The notes: generated by a model from the letters alone, not told the origin. DNA of 37,752 nucleotides from Bacteroidales bacterium (GCA_017618715.1 JAFZTS010000058.1:1-37752); one strand, 5' to 3'; numbered from the stretch's first letter, positions 8,269 through 16,938 are shown. Made by a program: numbers and translations.

Positions 8269-9776
8269 TGAAAGATACTCGCTCATACATAGCGATAGAC
8301 CTTAAGTCGTTCTACGCATCGGTCGAATGCGTAGAGCGACATCTTGACCCGCTCACAACCAATCTGATTGTAGCCGATCCGAGTCGAACCGAGAAGACCA
8401 TCTGTCTGGCCGTCTCACCTTCGCTCAAGGCATACGGAATCAGTGGACGTGCGCGAGTCTTCGAAGTGCTGCAAAGACTCAAGGAAGTCAACAACGAGCG
8501 TCGCTACAATTCTCCCAACCATCAGCTCAATGGCATTTCGACCTCCGATATCGAGTTGAAGGCCCATCCCGACTGGGAAGTGGATTTCATCACTGCGGTT
8601 CCTCGCATGGCTTATTACATCGAGTACAGTACCCGCATCTTCAAGACCTACCTCAAGTTCATCGCACCCGAGGACATCTACACCTACTCCATCGACGAGG
8701 TATTTATCGATGCTACGCAATACTTGCAATCATACAAGATGACAGCACACGAACTGGCACGTAAGATGATTGCCGCCGTGTTGAAGAACACGGGTATCAC
8801 CGCCACGGCCGGCATTGGCACCAACATGTATCTCTGCAAGGTGGCCATGGACATCGTAGCTAAGCACATCCCCGCCGATAAGGATGGCGTGCGTATTGCC
8901 GAACTCGACGAAATGAAGTATCGCCAGCAACTCTGGGATTACCGTCCTCTCACAAGCTTCTGGCGCGTCGGCAAGGGCATTGCTCAACGTCTCGAATCCT
9001 ACGGTCTCGATACAATGGGCAAGATTGCTCGTTGTTCGATTAATAACGAGGAACTCCTCTACGACCTCTTCGGTGTCAATGCCGAACTCCTCATCGACCA
9101 CGCATGGGGTTGGGAACCCTGCACCATGGAAGCCGTCAAGGCATACAAGCCTGAGACAAACTCGTTGAGTCACGGACAAGTTCTCCAAAGTGCATACGAC
9201 TTCCGCAAAGCACGTGTGGTAGTACAGGAGATGGCTGATGGCATTGCTCTCGAACTGGTAGATAAGCGTCTCGTCACCAACCAACTTGTTCTCACAGTCA
9301 GCTACGACATCGAGAGTCTTTCCGATCCCAAGATTCGCGCCAAATACAAAGGCCCCGTTACGACCGACTATTATGGTCGTCCCACGCCCAAGCACGCGCA
9401 TGGAACAGCCAATCTCGACCGCATGACCTCTTCCTCCCGGCTGATTATCGAGGCTGTCATGTCGCTCTACGATCGTATAGTCAATCCCGACCTGCTCGTC
9501 CGCAGAATCAACATCTCGACAAACAATGTAATCGACGAATCGATGGCCAAGGATTATTCAACCCCTATCCAGCTTGACCTCTTCACCGACTATGAGGAAC
9601 TTGAGCGGAAGAACGCCGAGGAAAAAGCCGCTTTGGCCAAGGAACGCAAGGTGCAGGAAGCCGTGCTCAGCATCAAGAAACGGTTTGGAAAAAACGCCAT
9701 CCTGAAGGGTCTCAACTACGAGGATGGTGCGACAGCCAAGGACCGCAACCAACAAATCGGAGGGCACAAGGCATGA
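8268..9776 (+). CDS. Y-family DNA polymerase (UmuC/UvrX-type)
   Basis: This 502-aa translesion polymerase has the N-terminal catalytic motif AIDLKSFYASVE (Asp11), the fingers segment CLAVSPSLKAYGISGRARVFEV, and the second metal site SIDEVFID (Asp143, Glu144). TATAGIGTNMYLCKVAMDIVAK and a C-terminal little-finger region follow. The Leu-Lys-Ser after the first Asp and the PSRTEK segment resemble the YqjW/UvrX branch more than DinB. No beta-clamp peptide is obvious at the C-terminus. UvrX-type polymerases usually neighbour a YolD-like gene, and one lies 1 kb downstream at 10839. No LexA-like operator was recognised. Its start overlaps the previous stop by one base. Confidence 0.88.
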   Translation: MKDTRSYIAIDLKSFYASVECVERHLDPLTTNLIVADPSRTEKTICLAVSPSLKAYGISGRARVFEVLQRLKEVNNERRYNSPNHQLNGISTSDIELKAHPDWEVDFITAVPRMAYYIEYSTRIFKTYLKFIAPEDIYTYSIDEVFIDATQYLQSYKMTAHELARKMIAAVLKNTGITATAGIGTNMYLCKVAMDIVAKHIPADKDGVRIAELDEMKYRQQLWDYRPLTSFWRVGKGIAQRLESYGLDTMGKIARCSINNEELLYDLFGVNAELLIDHAWGWEPCTMEAVKAYKPETNSLSHGQVLQSAYDFRKARVVVQEMADGIALELVDKRLVTNQLVLTVSYDIESLSDPKIRAKYKGPVTTDYYGRPTPKHAHGTANLDRMTSSSRLIIEAVMSLYDRIVNPDLLVRRINISTNNVIDESMAKDYSTPIQLDLFTDYEELERKNAEEKAALAKERKVQEAVLSIKKRFGKNAILKGLNYEDGATAKDRNQQIGGHKA

Positions 9777-9853
9777 GCATTTACCGTCATTTTCACGGAT
9801 GGAGAGGATTACAAGATCAAACAGGATATACTCCCACCAATTCCACTAAATAA
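9773..9853 (+). CDS. Possible 26-residue peptide overlapping the polymerase stop
   Basis: An ATG overlaps the polymerase stop in the classic ATGA arrangement and opens a 26-codon frame beginning MSIYRHFHGWRGLQDQTGY. The overlap suggests coupling, but the frame is short, I recognise no family, and it may be chance. It occupies most of the 91-nt gap before the next gene. Confidence 0.25.
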   Translation: MSIYRHFHGWRGLQDQTGYTPTNSTK

Positions 9854-9867
9854 AACATTTATGAATT

Positions 9868-10824
9868 ATGAAAACAAAGCATTTTTTCAGCAAACTGATT
9901 AAAGTCGTTATGACAATCATCGGCATTGTCCTATTGATAGTCTTGGGACTATTGACTATCGACGGTCGATCCCCGCAGGCCATCATCATCGCTCATTCAT
10001 TGACCAAATCAACCATTGAAGACTATCTGAAAACAAAGGGCGACAAGACGGACAAGAGTTCGGTGGTGATTCCCGATGGCATCATATTTCCACGCGAAGT
10101 CACCCAGTACAAGGTCAGCGACATGCAGGTGTTTGAGGTAGCTGCAAAAGATGATTCAAGCCCCATCGTACTCTACATCCATGGTGGAGCGTATTTGAAC
10201 AACTTCATGCCCCTGCATTGGTCAGCTATGGCCGAATGGGCCGAGACGACTGGTTGCGGTATAGTTGCTCCAAACTATCCGTTGCTCTACCGCTTTACGG
10301 CAAAGGATGCCCATCCGCTGATGATGCAACTCTATCGGCAACTGCTGGAGCGTTTTCCCGCACGTCGCATCATCGTCATGGGTGATTCAGCCGGAGGCGG
10401 CTTCACCCTTGCCTTGGCGCAGGAACTGAAGGCCGACTCGATCAACCTGCCACACCGTTTGATACTCATTTCTCCATGGGTGGACATATCGGGCGGCGAC
10501 GATGTGCTGCAAGAAAAAGACTCATTCCTCAGCAACGAAGTGCTGCGTCGCGTAGGAGCCGACTGGGCCGATACACTCGACACCCACGATCCGATTGTCT
10601 CACCTCTCTACGGCGATATGCAAGGATTGCCGCCTACCGACCTCTATACAGGCACATGGGAAGTATTCTATACGGATATCGTCAAGACCTACGACAAGAT
10701 GAAGGCCGCTGGTGTAGATGCCCATTTGCATGTAAAAAAGAAATTGGGACACGTCTATCCGCTTTGGCCATGTCCCGAAGGAAAGAAAGCCCGCAAAGAG
10801 ATTGCCAAGGCTATTGCAAATTAA
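9868..10824 (+). CDS. Membrane-anchored alpha/beta-hydrolase of the HSL/acetyl-esterase family
   Basis: The 318-aa protein begins with a basic segment and one hydrophobic helix (about residues 12-30, VVMTIIGIVLLIVLGLL). No cleavage site is evident, so it is probably anchored with the enzyme outside the cytoplasm. Hormone-sensitive-lipase motifs follow: IVLYIHGGAYLNNF (oxyanion hole), MGDSAGGGFTLALA (nucleophile elbow), the ISPWVDISGGDD segment, an acidic residue in the TGTWEVFYTDI region and His in KKLGHVYPLWP. Substrate unknown; short acyl esters are typical. It sits between the Y-family polymerase and the YolD-like gene, separating a pair that is usually adjacent. Confidence 0.83.
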   Translation: MKTKHFFSKLIKVVMTIIGIVLLIVLGLLTIDGRSPQAIIIAHSLTKSTIEDYLKTKGDKTDKSSVVIPDGIIFPREVTQYKVSDMQVFEVAAKDDSSPIVLYIHGGAYLNNFMPLHWSAMAEWAETTGCGIVAPNYPLLYRFTAKDAHPLMMQLYRQLLERFPARRIIVMGDSAGGGFTLALAQELKADSINLPHRLILISPWVDISGGDDVLQEKDSFLSNEVLRRVGADWADTLDTHDPIVSPLYGDMQGLPPTDLYTGTWEVFYTDIVKTYDKMKAAGVDAHLHVKKKLGHVYPLWPCPEGKKARKEIAKAIAN

Positions 10825-10838
10825 CAATTGAATAATTC

Positions 10839-11006
10839 ATGTCTGACTATTCCGATATCATCGACCTGCCCCATCACGTTTCGAAAGTTCATCCACCGAT
10901 GAGCATGATGAACCGTGCCGCCCAATTTGCGCCCTTTGCAGCCCTCAATGGTCATCAAGCCGCCATCGACGAGGCAGCCAAGACCTTTGAGGAAGAAAAT
11001 CCATGA
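10839..11006 (+). CDS. Short YolD-like protein
   Basis: A 55-aa frame begins MSDYSDIIDLPHHVSKVHPP and contains MSMMNRAAQFAPFAAL, the N-terminal signature of YolD-like proteins that accompany UvrX-type polymerases. Full-length members are around 100 aa, with a C-terminal beta-rich part. Here the frame ends shortly after the conserved helix (EAAKTFEEENP), so the protein is either a short lineage variant or truncated. I could not find the missing C-terminal part in another frame before 11073. YolD-like proteins are thought to act as UmuD-like partners in the damage response. It starts 14 nt after the preceding esterase stop. Confidence 0.65.
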   Translation: MSDYSDIIDLPHHVSKVHPPMSMMNRAAQFAPFAALNGHQAAIDEAAKTFEEENP

Positions 11007-11073
11007 ATCTATTCTGACCTCTTCATCGTCGGCCTGCTTATATTGGCATAGTACTCGGAATTGAAAGGCAAGA

Positions 11074-12390
11074 TTATCGCAAGCCTTCAATAATATTGAT
11101 TCTAAGTCCTATATTGATAGAGAAGTCCCAGGGGCGTTCAGTGTAGGCTGAGCGAATGCCGCTGCCATTGCCGAAATGATAAGACACTCCAGGTTCGGCA
11201 TAGAGACTCATACTCTTGCCTATCCGACCTTCGATACCGGCCGAAGCGTTGGTGCTTAGGACGGGACGATTCTCTTGGACTTTTTTCATCGTGGGTTGCC
11301 CATAACTGCCTATGTCAAATTCCTGCTTACCTTTCACAAGTTTCTCAACTTCTCCTCCTGCCACGGCATAGACATTCACTACCTTGTTCCGCCAAATACT
11401 ATAGCTTGCAGCAACGGGAATGCCAAGATAATGCAATTTCTGCGTGGCGAGATAGTTGAAGCTTCCAAGTTCAGCATTGACTTCGGAATTCAGATAACTA
11501 TATGTGAAACCAGAAAGCAGGCTCCATCGTTCGTTCAGATTAACACGCACCGAAATACCGAATTTCAAAGGACGATGATGCGTCTCGTCACACAGATAGG
11601 AGGAATTCTCGGAATTGTTATATTTTTCTGGCGTATTTGCTGTATTAATCCAATTATAGACTGCCGCAGAGGCGAATGAAGGACCCGCATCAGACATCTG
11701 CATATTAGAATAGTTATCATTCACCGAAACATTGCCACCACCTCCATAGTAAGCACCGATGCCCCACGAACTTCTCTTTGTCTTGCTTCGGTGTCTGGGC
11801 TGAGTATTTATTGCCAGATATTCGTGTTCATGCGTCGTGGCGTATGATGGCGTTGCTGTCGGGGATTGTTTATCGTTGTTCTTGTCCTCCTGCTGGACAA
11901 CATTGACATCTTCCGTACTGTTTCCTTTGGCAACTTCGCTCGAATCCGCCTCCTGAACTTCTGCAATGACTGGGTTACTAGTAGTCATGCATATATCACG
12001 GGGTTGCACAGCTTTTTTAGCAGATCCATTGTATATCTTTGAATCTGTATCAATCTGTGCCATCTGAGAGTCCTGAATATCTTGAGCGACGTGATTATCC
12101 TGTATGACCTGATTCGTCTCGACTTCAGTGTTTGACATTTCTTGCGTCAAGGTTGACTCCTTCTTGTCCCATTCGTGTATAGCCACTACACTCGCTACTG
12201 CCAAGGCTACGACAGCAGCAGAGCGTCGCAACCACTTCATAGGCACGATGGGAGCCTTCTTGGGCTCGGAAGCGGGCACAACGCCACGGCGCGACATCTC
12301 GCGTTTGATGTCGTCGAGCAGACCTTCGGGAGCCTTCTTCTGATAGCCTCCCGCCAGATCCTTCAAGTCTTTCATCCATTTGTCGTTCAT
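11074..12390 (-). CDS. Anti-sigma-like N-terminus with membrane anchor and C-terminal outer-membrane beta-barrel
   Basis: The 438-aa protein has a short charged N-terminus (1-50, WMKDLKDLAGGYQKKAPEGL), one transmembrane helix (about 56-72, SAAVVALAVASVVAIHEW) and a long low-complexity Gln/Asn/Asp/Ser linker (about 75-200). The C-terminal domain (about 205-438) has alternating beta strands typical of a small porin-like barrel: GIGAYYGGGGNVSVND, GISVRVNLNERWSLLSGFTYSY and the closing FSINIGLRINI. Its ATG overlaps the ECF sigma stop by 4 nt, the usual sigma/anti-sigma layout. I infer that the N-terminus binds the sigma factor while the C-terminus reaches the outer membrane. The barrel assignment is from strand pattern only. 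Confidence 0.7.
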   Translation of the reverse strand: MNDKWMKDLKDLAGGYQKKAPEGLLDDIKREMSRRGVVPASEPKKAPIVPMKWLRRSAAVVALAVASVVAIHEWDKKESTLTQEMSNTEVETNQVIQDNHVAQDIQDSQMAQIDTDSKIYNGSAKKAVQPRDICMTTSNPVIAEVQEADSSEVAKGNSTEDVNVVQQEDKNNDKQSPTATPSYATTHEHEYLAINTQPRHRSKTKRSSWGIGAYYGGGGNVSVNDNYSNMQMSDAGPSFASAAVYNWINTANTPEKYNNSENSSYLCDETHHRPLKFGISVRVNLNERWSLLSGFTYSYLNSEVNAELGSFNYLATQKLHYLGIPVAASYSIWRNKVVNVYAVAGGEVEKLVKGKQEFDIGSYGQPTMKKVQENRPVLSTNASAGIEGRIGKSMSLYAEPGVSYHFGNGSGIRSAYTERPWDFSINIGLRINIIEGLR

Positions 12391-12944
12391 ACCAGCTTCG
12401 ATTTATATTCTTTAATAATGTGTGCAAGCATATTTTTCGCCCGATGCAGTTGCGAGGCTGAACTGTCGGGCTTGATGCCAAGCAACTCTGCAATCTCCTT
12501 GTGGCTCTTCCCCTCGATAACAAATAGGTTAAGCACCTTGCGGTAGCCCTCAGGTAACCGTCTTAGCAGTTGTACCATCACTTCGGGCGTCAACTCATCG
12601 GTATCGGGGTCTTCGTTGGGTAAATCAGGCAGGTCGGTGTCGAGAATAAGCGGATCATTACTACGTTGTCGTAAGAACATCAGGCTTTCGTTCACCACGA
12701 TGCGGCTCATCCAGGCCAACAGCGAACCTTTTCCACGGCATTCGAATGATGAGATTCGTGTAAAGATCTTGATGAAACTCTCCTGCAGTACATCCTTCAA
12801 GTCCTCGTCGTTAGTGATATAGCGGTAGCAAACACTAGTCAAAGTGTCGGCATATTGGGCATATAGCTCATCCATCGCCGAGGCTTGCCCTCGCCGAAAC
12901 AAATCAAGGATATGTTGATCGACCGCTATATCAGGAATATTCAT
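12387..12944 (-). CDS. ECF-family RNA polymerase sigma factor
   Basis: The 185-aa protein has region 2 (ELYAQYADTLTSVCYRYI, DLKDVLQESFIKIF, GSLLAWMSRIVVNE) and region 4 (LLRRLPEGYRKVLNLFVIEG, SHKEIAELLGI, SASQLHRAKNML), the normal two-domain ECF layout. I place the start at ATG 12944, which is preceded by AAGGA. The frame could be extended to a TTG at 12971, but that lacks support. It overlaps the anti-sigma-like gene by 4 nt and presumably directs genes responding to an envelope signal. No standard -7 box was found upstream, so it may be autoregulated from its own promoter type. Confidence 0.88.
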   Translation of the reverse strand: MNIPDIAVDQHILDLFRRGQASAMDELYAQYADTLTSVCYRYITNDEDLKDVLQESFIKIFTRISSFECRGKGSLLAWMSRIVVNESLMFLRQRSNDPLILDTDLPDLPNEDPDTDELTPEVMVQLLRRLPEGYRKVLNLFVIEGKSHKEIAELLGIKPDSSASQLHRAKNMLAHIIKEYKSKLV

Positions 12945-13057
12945 AATTTCCTTTCTGCCCAATAAATGCAATAAGATGGAAAACCTTGCATGAGATTTCT
13001 ACATTTTTTGATAGAAGGCGAAAAATGGAATAACTTGTGCTGAATTCAAAGGGTTTT

Positions 13058-14023
13058 TTATCTCAGCTTAGGATATGAGAGTTGGAGAGAGTTGAAGATG
13101 TTCTGCCAAATCATGTAAGCACCCATGACGATGCCCGAGGTGGGATGAAGGAAGGACATGGCGACCCAAATGGCAAGAATGGTGTTTTTCTGCCCAAGGC
13201 TTTGGCCTGCGGAAAGTCGGTCATCGCACGTGTCGCCGAACTTCTTTCCAGTCCAGAAATTGACGAAACATAACAAGGCAGCAAACAGACAATAAAGCAG
13301 CGTGGTAGGACCATCAAGCAATCCCATAAAGATGATGCGAAGCACCTGTGCCGTATTAATCATGACACAAAAGGCCCACAAGTAGAACGATTTGTCCTTG
13401 GCGAAACGTGCCACCCAGCGATGAGCCGACGGCGTAAATTCGCGCATGAAGAATGACAGAAGCAATGGAACAATGATGACAGGAAAGACCTTGGCAAAAA
13501 TTTTGCGGAAAAGTACCCAAAAGGTCAGATCGTCACTGTTCTGCGCAACAATGGGAAAGAGTGCTGGAATCAAGAACGCTGCAAAGAGTGACGAGAGCAC
13601 TGCGTAGGTGGTAGCACTGGCTGCTTTGCCACCCAGTTTGGCCGACATTACGGCCACGGCAGTGGCCGTGGGACATAGCAAACATACCAGTGCGCCTTCC
13701 CACAGGCCATTGGTCCAAGTAGGTAATCCACTCCACAACAACACGGCAATCATGGCCAAGCCTCCACCCAACTGATAGACGAAACTATAAAGCAGCCATT
13801 TCTTTGGGAAAAGATCGCGCGGGTTGATCTTGCTGAATTCCAAAAAGAGCATCATAAAAAGGAGGTATGGAAGTAGAGATGTCACCCAATAAACCACCGA
13901 ATGACGCGACGATGGCTCAATGAGGTAAGCATCGACCACAAAGTAACCGATGACACCCAAGCTCATCGCTACAACAAGTAACCATTTCTTGATGAACGGG
14001 AGGATATTATTCCTTTTTTTCAC
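13058..14023 (-). CDS. BASS-family (bile acid:sodium symporter-like) transporter
   Basis: The 321-aa protein is almost entirely hydrophobic, with about nine or ten membrane segments. It carries BASS hallmarks: CLLCPTATAVAVMSAKLGG with the following ATTYAVLSSLFAAF, and SLGQKNTILAIWVAMSFLHP near the C-terminus, corresponding to the crossed-helix sodium and substrate sites. Substrates in the family include bile acids, pantoate, pyruvate and other organic anions; which one applies is unknown. It begins with GTG at 14023, inside the end of the CPBP gene (17-nt overlap), so it is the last gene of a gpx-CPBP-BASS unit. No terminator hairpin is evident in the 113 nt before the sigma gene. Confidence 0.82.
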   Translation of the reverse strand: MKKRNNILPFIKKWLLVVAMSLGVIGYFVVDAYLIEPSSRHSVVYWVTSLLPYLLFMMLFLEFSKINPRDLFPKKWLLYSFVYQLGGGLAMIAVLLWSGLPTWTNGLWEGALVCLLCPTATAVAVMSAKLGGKAASATTYAVLSSLFAAFLIPALFPIVAQNSDDLTFWVLFRKIFAKVFPVIIVPLLLSFFMREFTPSAHRWVARFAKDKSFYLWAFCVMINTAQVLRIIFMGLLDGPTTLLYCLFAALLCFVNFWTGKKFGDTCDDRLSAGQSLGQKNTILAIWVAMSFLHPTSGIVMGAYMIWQNIFNSLQLSYPKLR

Positions 14024-14831
14024 GAATTACAATTTTTCGAATAAAAAACCAAGCGAAAAGCATGCCGATAATGACGGCGATAATGGAGGCTTCGGCACCA
14101 AAATTGCCACCCGTTAGGAAATCGGGACCCTCGACGAGAGGTGTAATGATTGACGCTCCAGCCTCATTGCCCGAAACGGCAAAGCCGAAGACGTTACCCT
14201 GGGTATAATTCCAAGCCCAATGGATGCCGATGGGTAACCATAGCGTACCACTGAACTTGTAAGCTGCACCAAGCAACAATCCGCTTTCGAGCGCTATGGC
14301 CAGTGTGCTCCACCAAGTGGCTCCAGGGTTGACGATATGAACCAAGCCGAAAACCAACGTGGAGACCACAAGGGCAATCCATGTATTCCACCGAACGTCA
14401 ATCATTCGGAACAGGATGCCTCGAAAAATAATCTCCTCTCCTACCGCAACGGTAAGGAAGAAGCTGAATTGCGCCAGCTGAGTAATCGCATCGAATTGGA
14501 ATGATTGGACACGATAAAATCCAACGAGCATCATGATGCCCACCACAATAACAAAGTATATCGCACCGACAAGCAAGCCCTTGCATATCTCGGGCATGAG
14601 ACGACACATGGACAAATCGATGGCTCGACTGCCTTCAGTCAGTCCATACCAACCATAGTAGGCCAACAGGACAAGGGAAGAAAGAACAATGCAGCTCAGA
14701 ATGATGGGAAGATTGCTCTTGAAAACCATGAGAGGCAATTGAGCAATCCCACTGAGGGTTATAAAGATAATGAGTCCTCCGATCAAGCGAAGGACCCACA
14801 TCCAGAGGGGAGCGTCTTTTGAAGTAAGCAT
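14007..14831 (-). CDS. CPBP-family intramembrane glutamic protease
   Basis: The 274-aa membrane protein (about eight hydrophobic segments) contains the CPBP/Abi motifs: EEIIFR (Glu132, Glu133, Arg137), then FGLVH (His165), then HWAWN (His204, Asn208). These residues form the intramembrane active site of the CAAX-processing Rce1-like family. Bacterial members act in peptide maturation, self-immunity or regulation, and the role here is not evident. It starts 6 nt after the glutathione peroxidase stop and overlaps the BASS gene by 17 nt, so the three are very likely one transcript. Confidence 0.85.
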   Translation of the reverse strand: MLTSKDAPLWMWVLRLIGGLIIFITLSGIAQLPLMVFKSNLPIILSCIVLSSLVLLAYYGWYGLTEGSRAIDLSMCRLMPEICKGLLVGAIYFVIVVGIMMLVGFYRVQSFQFDAITQLAQFSFFLTVAVGEEIIFRGILFRMIDVRWNTWIALVVSTLVFGLVHIVNPGATWWSTLAIALESGLLLGAAYKFSGTLWLPIGIHWAWNYTQGNVFGFAVSGNEAGASIITPLVEGPDFLTGGNFGAEASIIAVIIGMLFAWFFIRKIVIREKKE

Positions 14832-14837
14832 AAATAT

Positions 14838-15500
14838 TTACAGCAGCTTTTTCACCTGTTCTTCCACGTCCTTCATGTCGTGAGTAGGTTCGAAACGTGC
14901 GACGACGTAACCATTGCGGTCGATAAGGAACTTGGTGAAGTTCCACTTGATATCGGAAGTCTCACGCCAGCCTGGGTTCATCTTGTCGAACATCTCCTCA
15001 AGGCGTGGAGTGAGCTGATTGTCGGCATTGAACCCTTCAAAGCCCTTCTGCTCTTTCAGGTAGGTGAAAAGCGGGGAAGCATTCTCGCCATTGACATCGA
15101 TCTTGGCGAACTGTGGAAACTTGATGGCATAGTTGGCTGTACAGAACTCGTGAATCTCGGCTTCAGTGCCGGGAGCCTGCTGACCGAACTGATTACAAGG
15201 AAAGTCGAGGATGGTGAATCCCTTGGCCTCGTAATCGGCATAGAGGTTCTCGAGGTCGGTGTACTGGGGTGTGAAGCCACAGCGCGTAGCGGTATTGACG
15301 ACGAGTACCACCTGACCCTTGTAGCTTTCGAGCGAGATGTCCTGCCCCATCATGTCCTTGACGGTCATGGAATAGAAGGCGTCATTGGCTGCTACGGCTG
15401 GTGCTGTGTCTGCAGCCTGTGCTTCCTTGTTTGCATTTTTGTTGCTACAACTGGTCATCAGACCCACAGTTGCGAGAAGAAGAATAAGCGTTTTTTTCAT
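14838..15500 (-). CDS. Lipoprotein glutathione peroxidase (Cys type)
   Basis: From ATG 15500 the protein is 220 aa. Upstream in-frame codons exist, but the promoter (15532-15563) lies within that stretch. It opens with a lipoprotein signal peptide ending in the lipobox LMTSC (Cys18), so it should be membrane-anchored outside the cytoplasm. The GPx domain shows VNTATRCGFTPQY with peroxidatic Cys74 in place of selenocysteine, FPCNQFGQQ (Cys102, Gln) and the catalytic Trp/Asn in IKWNFTKF. It reduces hydrogen or lipid peroxides using thioredoxin-like donors. It is first in an operon with the CPBP and BASS genes. Confidence 0.9.
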   Translation of the reverse strand: MKKTLILLLATVGLMTSCSNKNANKEAQAADTAPAVAANDAFYSMTVKDMMGQDISLESYKGQVVLVVNTATRCGFTPQYTDLENLYADYEAKGFTILDFPCNQFGQQAPGTEAEIHEFCTANYAIKFPQFAKIDVNGENASPLFTYLKEQKGFEGFNADNQLTPRLEEMFDKMNPGWRETSDIKWNFTKFLIDRNGYVVARFEPTHDMKDVEEQVKKLL

Positions 15501-15531
15501 CTTGATACTTTTATTGGTTGATAAAACGCTG

Positions 15532-15563
15532 CAAAGATAATCTATTTCAAGCAATATACCAAA
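15532..15563 (-). promoter_or_regulatory. Promoter of the gpx-CPBP-BASS operon
   Basis: TTTG (minus strand, 15560-15563), exactly 20 nt, then TATCTTTG (15532-15539), about 31 nt before the gpx ATG. Confidence 0.72.
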
Positions 15564-15580
15564 TATAAAAGGAACTTTTT

Positions 15581-16906
15581 TTACTTTTCGAGCACAATGA
15601 GCCGCAAACTGTCGGCATCGGTCTTTTCCTTGAACCATAATTGCAACCTCGCTCTTGCATCTTTCGACAATGGCTCTTGACTATCGACGATGGCTGTCAC
15701 GCAACGCAACGGGGCTTGGGAATCGGTGAAGACCTGCAAGGTCGATGAAAGGCTTAGACCGATAACCTGAGGGAAGAAGATATTGATCTCCTTCCTCATC
15801 TCGTTGCTGATATCCTCGTAGCGTTCGTATTCGTTAAGGCGCTCTGTGAGGAAGGCATTACGTTTCAGTTCGTTGTCGAGAGCATGTGCATTGTTGGCCT
15901 CATTAGCGCGCATCATTTCCAGACGATTGCCCAATGACATGATGCTGTCGAAGTCGGCTCCCTGAACCACTTCCAAATCGTATTCCTTCAACTTGGAATA
16001 ATGTGTCAGCGAATGCCTTGCCAGTTCAACTGCTTCCTCGTTGACGTTTCGACCCACAAGCACAAGGCGCAAGGTGTTGCCATTCACCACATCATTGGCA
16101 ACGACGCGAGTGCCCTCCCAATTGGCCTCCTCGTGGATAAACTGTCGCACCTGCCTATGGACGATACTGCTTTGAATGATGTTCATCGTCATGAAAAATG
16201 CAGGTACCATCGTAAGTACGACAATCAGTATCAGCGTGCGATTAACGATACGGCGACGTTTCTCGTCAAAGATCTCCCTCGGCTTGAACTTCATCATCCG
16301 CACTCCAGCAAAAGTTGACAAAGCGATGAATACCGTATTGATGAAGTAAAGATAAAGCGCACCGGCAAAGAAATGCAGGCTACTGGATGCGATGCCAAAA
16401 CCTGCAGTACATAGTGGTGGCATAAGTGCCGTAGCGATGGCAACGCCAGGGATGACATTTCCCTTATCCTTGATGCTAAGCGCAATTATACCAGCTGCTC
16501 CACCAAAGAATGCAATGAGCACATCGTAGAGCGTGGGTGATGTGCGCGCCAGCAATTCGGAACCATTCTCGTGGAAAGGTGTGATAAAAAAGTAAAGCGT
16601 AGCAGTCATGATGGCAACAACGGTCATCATGAAGTAATTCTTTGCTGCACGTTTCAACAGTTCCAGATCATTGATACCAACAGCCAGACCCATTGCTATG
16701 ATAGGACCCATCAATGGTGAGACAAGCATGGCTCCAATGATGACTGCCGTAGAGTTGACATTGAGACCCAGCGAAGCAATGAAGATGGCACAAATCAGGA
16801 TCCAAATGGTGGCGCCACGGAACGATGTTCCATTGGTAATGTTTTCGATGGTCTCCTGACGGCTGCTGAGGTCACTTTTGATAGAAAAAAATTCCTTGAT
16901 ATTCAT
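15581..16906 (-). CDS. DUF389 family membrane protein
   Basis: The 441-aa protein has a hydrophobic N-terminal half of about seven membrane segments. It carries the DUF389 signature IASLGLNVNSTAVIIGAML followed by VSPLMGPIIAMGLAVG, and later IPGVAIATALMPPLCTAGFG. A final helix near residue 230 is followed by a soluble C-terminal domain (about 255-441). It resembles the TIGR00341-type branch. The family is widespread in bacteria and archaea and its function is unsettled. It is a single-gene unit with a weak promoter at 16939. Confidence 0.83.
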   Translation of the reverse strand: MNIKEFFSIKSDLSSRQETIENITNGTSFRGATIWILICAIFIASLGLNVNSTAVIIGAMLVSPLMGPIIAMGLAVGINDLELLKRAAKNYFMMTVVAIMTATLYFFITPFHENGSELLARTSPTLYDVLIAFFGGAAGIIALSIKDKGNVIPGVAIATALMPPLCTAGFGIASSSLHFFAGALYLYFINTVFIALSTFAGVRMMKFKPREIFDEKRRRIVNRTLILIVVLTMVPAFFMTMNIIQSSIVHRQVRQFIHEEANWEGTRVVANDVVNGNTLRLVLVGRNVNEEAVELARHSLTHYSKLKEYDLEVVQGADFDSIMSLGNRLEMMRANEANNAHALDNELKRNAFLTERLNEYERYEDISNEMRKEINIFFPQVIGLSLSSTLQVFTDSQAPLRCVTAIVDSQEPLSKDARARLQLWFKEKTDADSLRLIVLEK

Positions 16907-16938
16907 GTATCGTTAGTATTTTACATTCTATTCATCGG

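Noticed and set aside
8730..9401. 223-codon open frame antisense to the Y-family polymerase
   Set aside because: It is a shadow of the polymerase codons; it has no family motif and the sense frame has full catalytic motifs.
12945..12971. TTG start 9 codons upstream for the ECF sigma factor
   Set aside because: ATG 12944 has AAGGA just upstream and begins at the usual family N-terminus.
14880..15521. 213-codon frame antisense to glutathione peroxidase
   Set aside because: Mirror of the peroxidase reading frame without recognisable domains or promoter.
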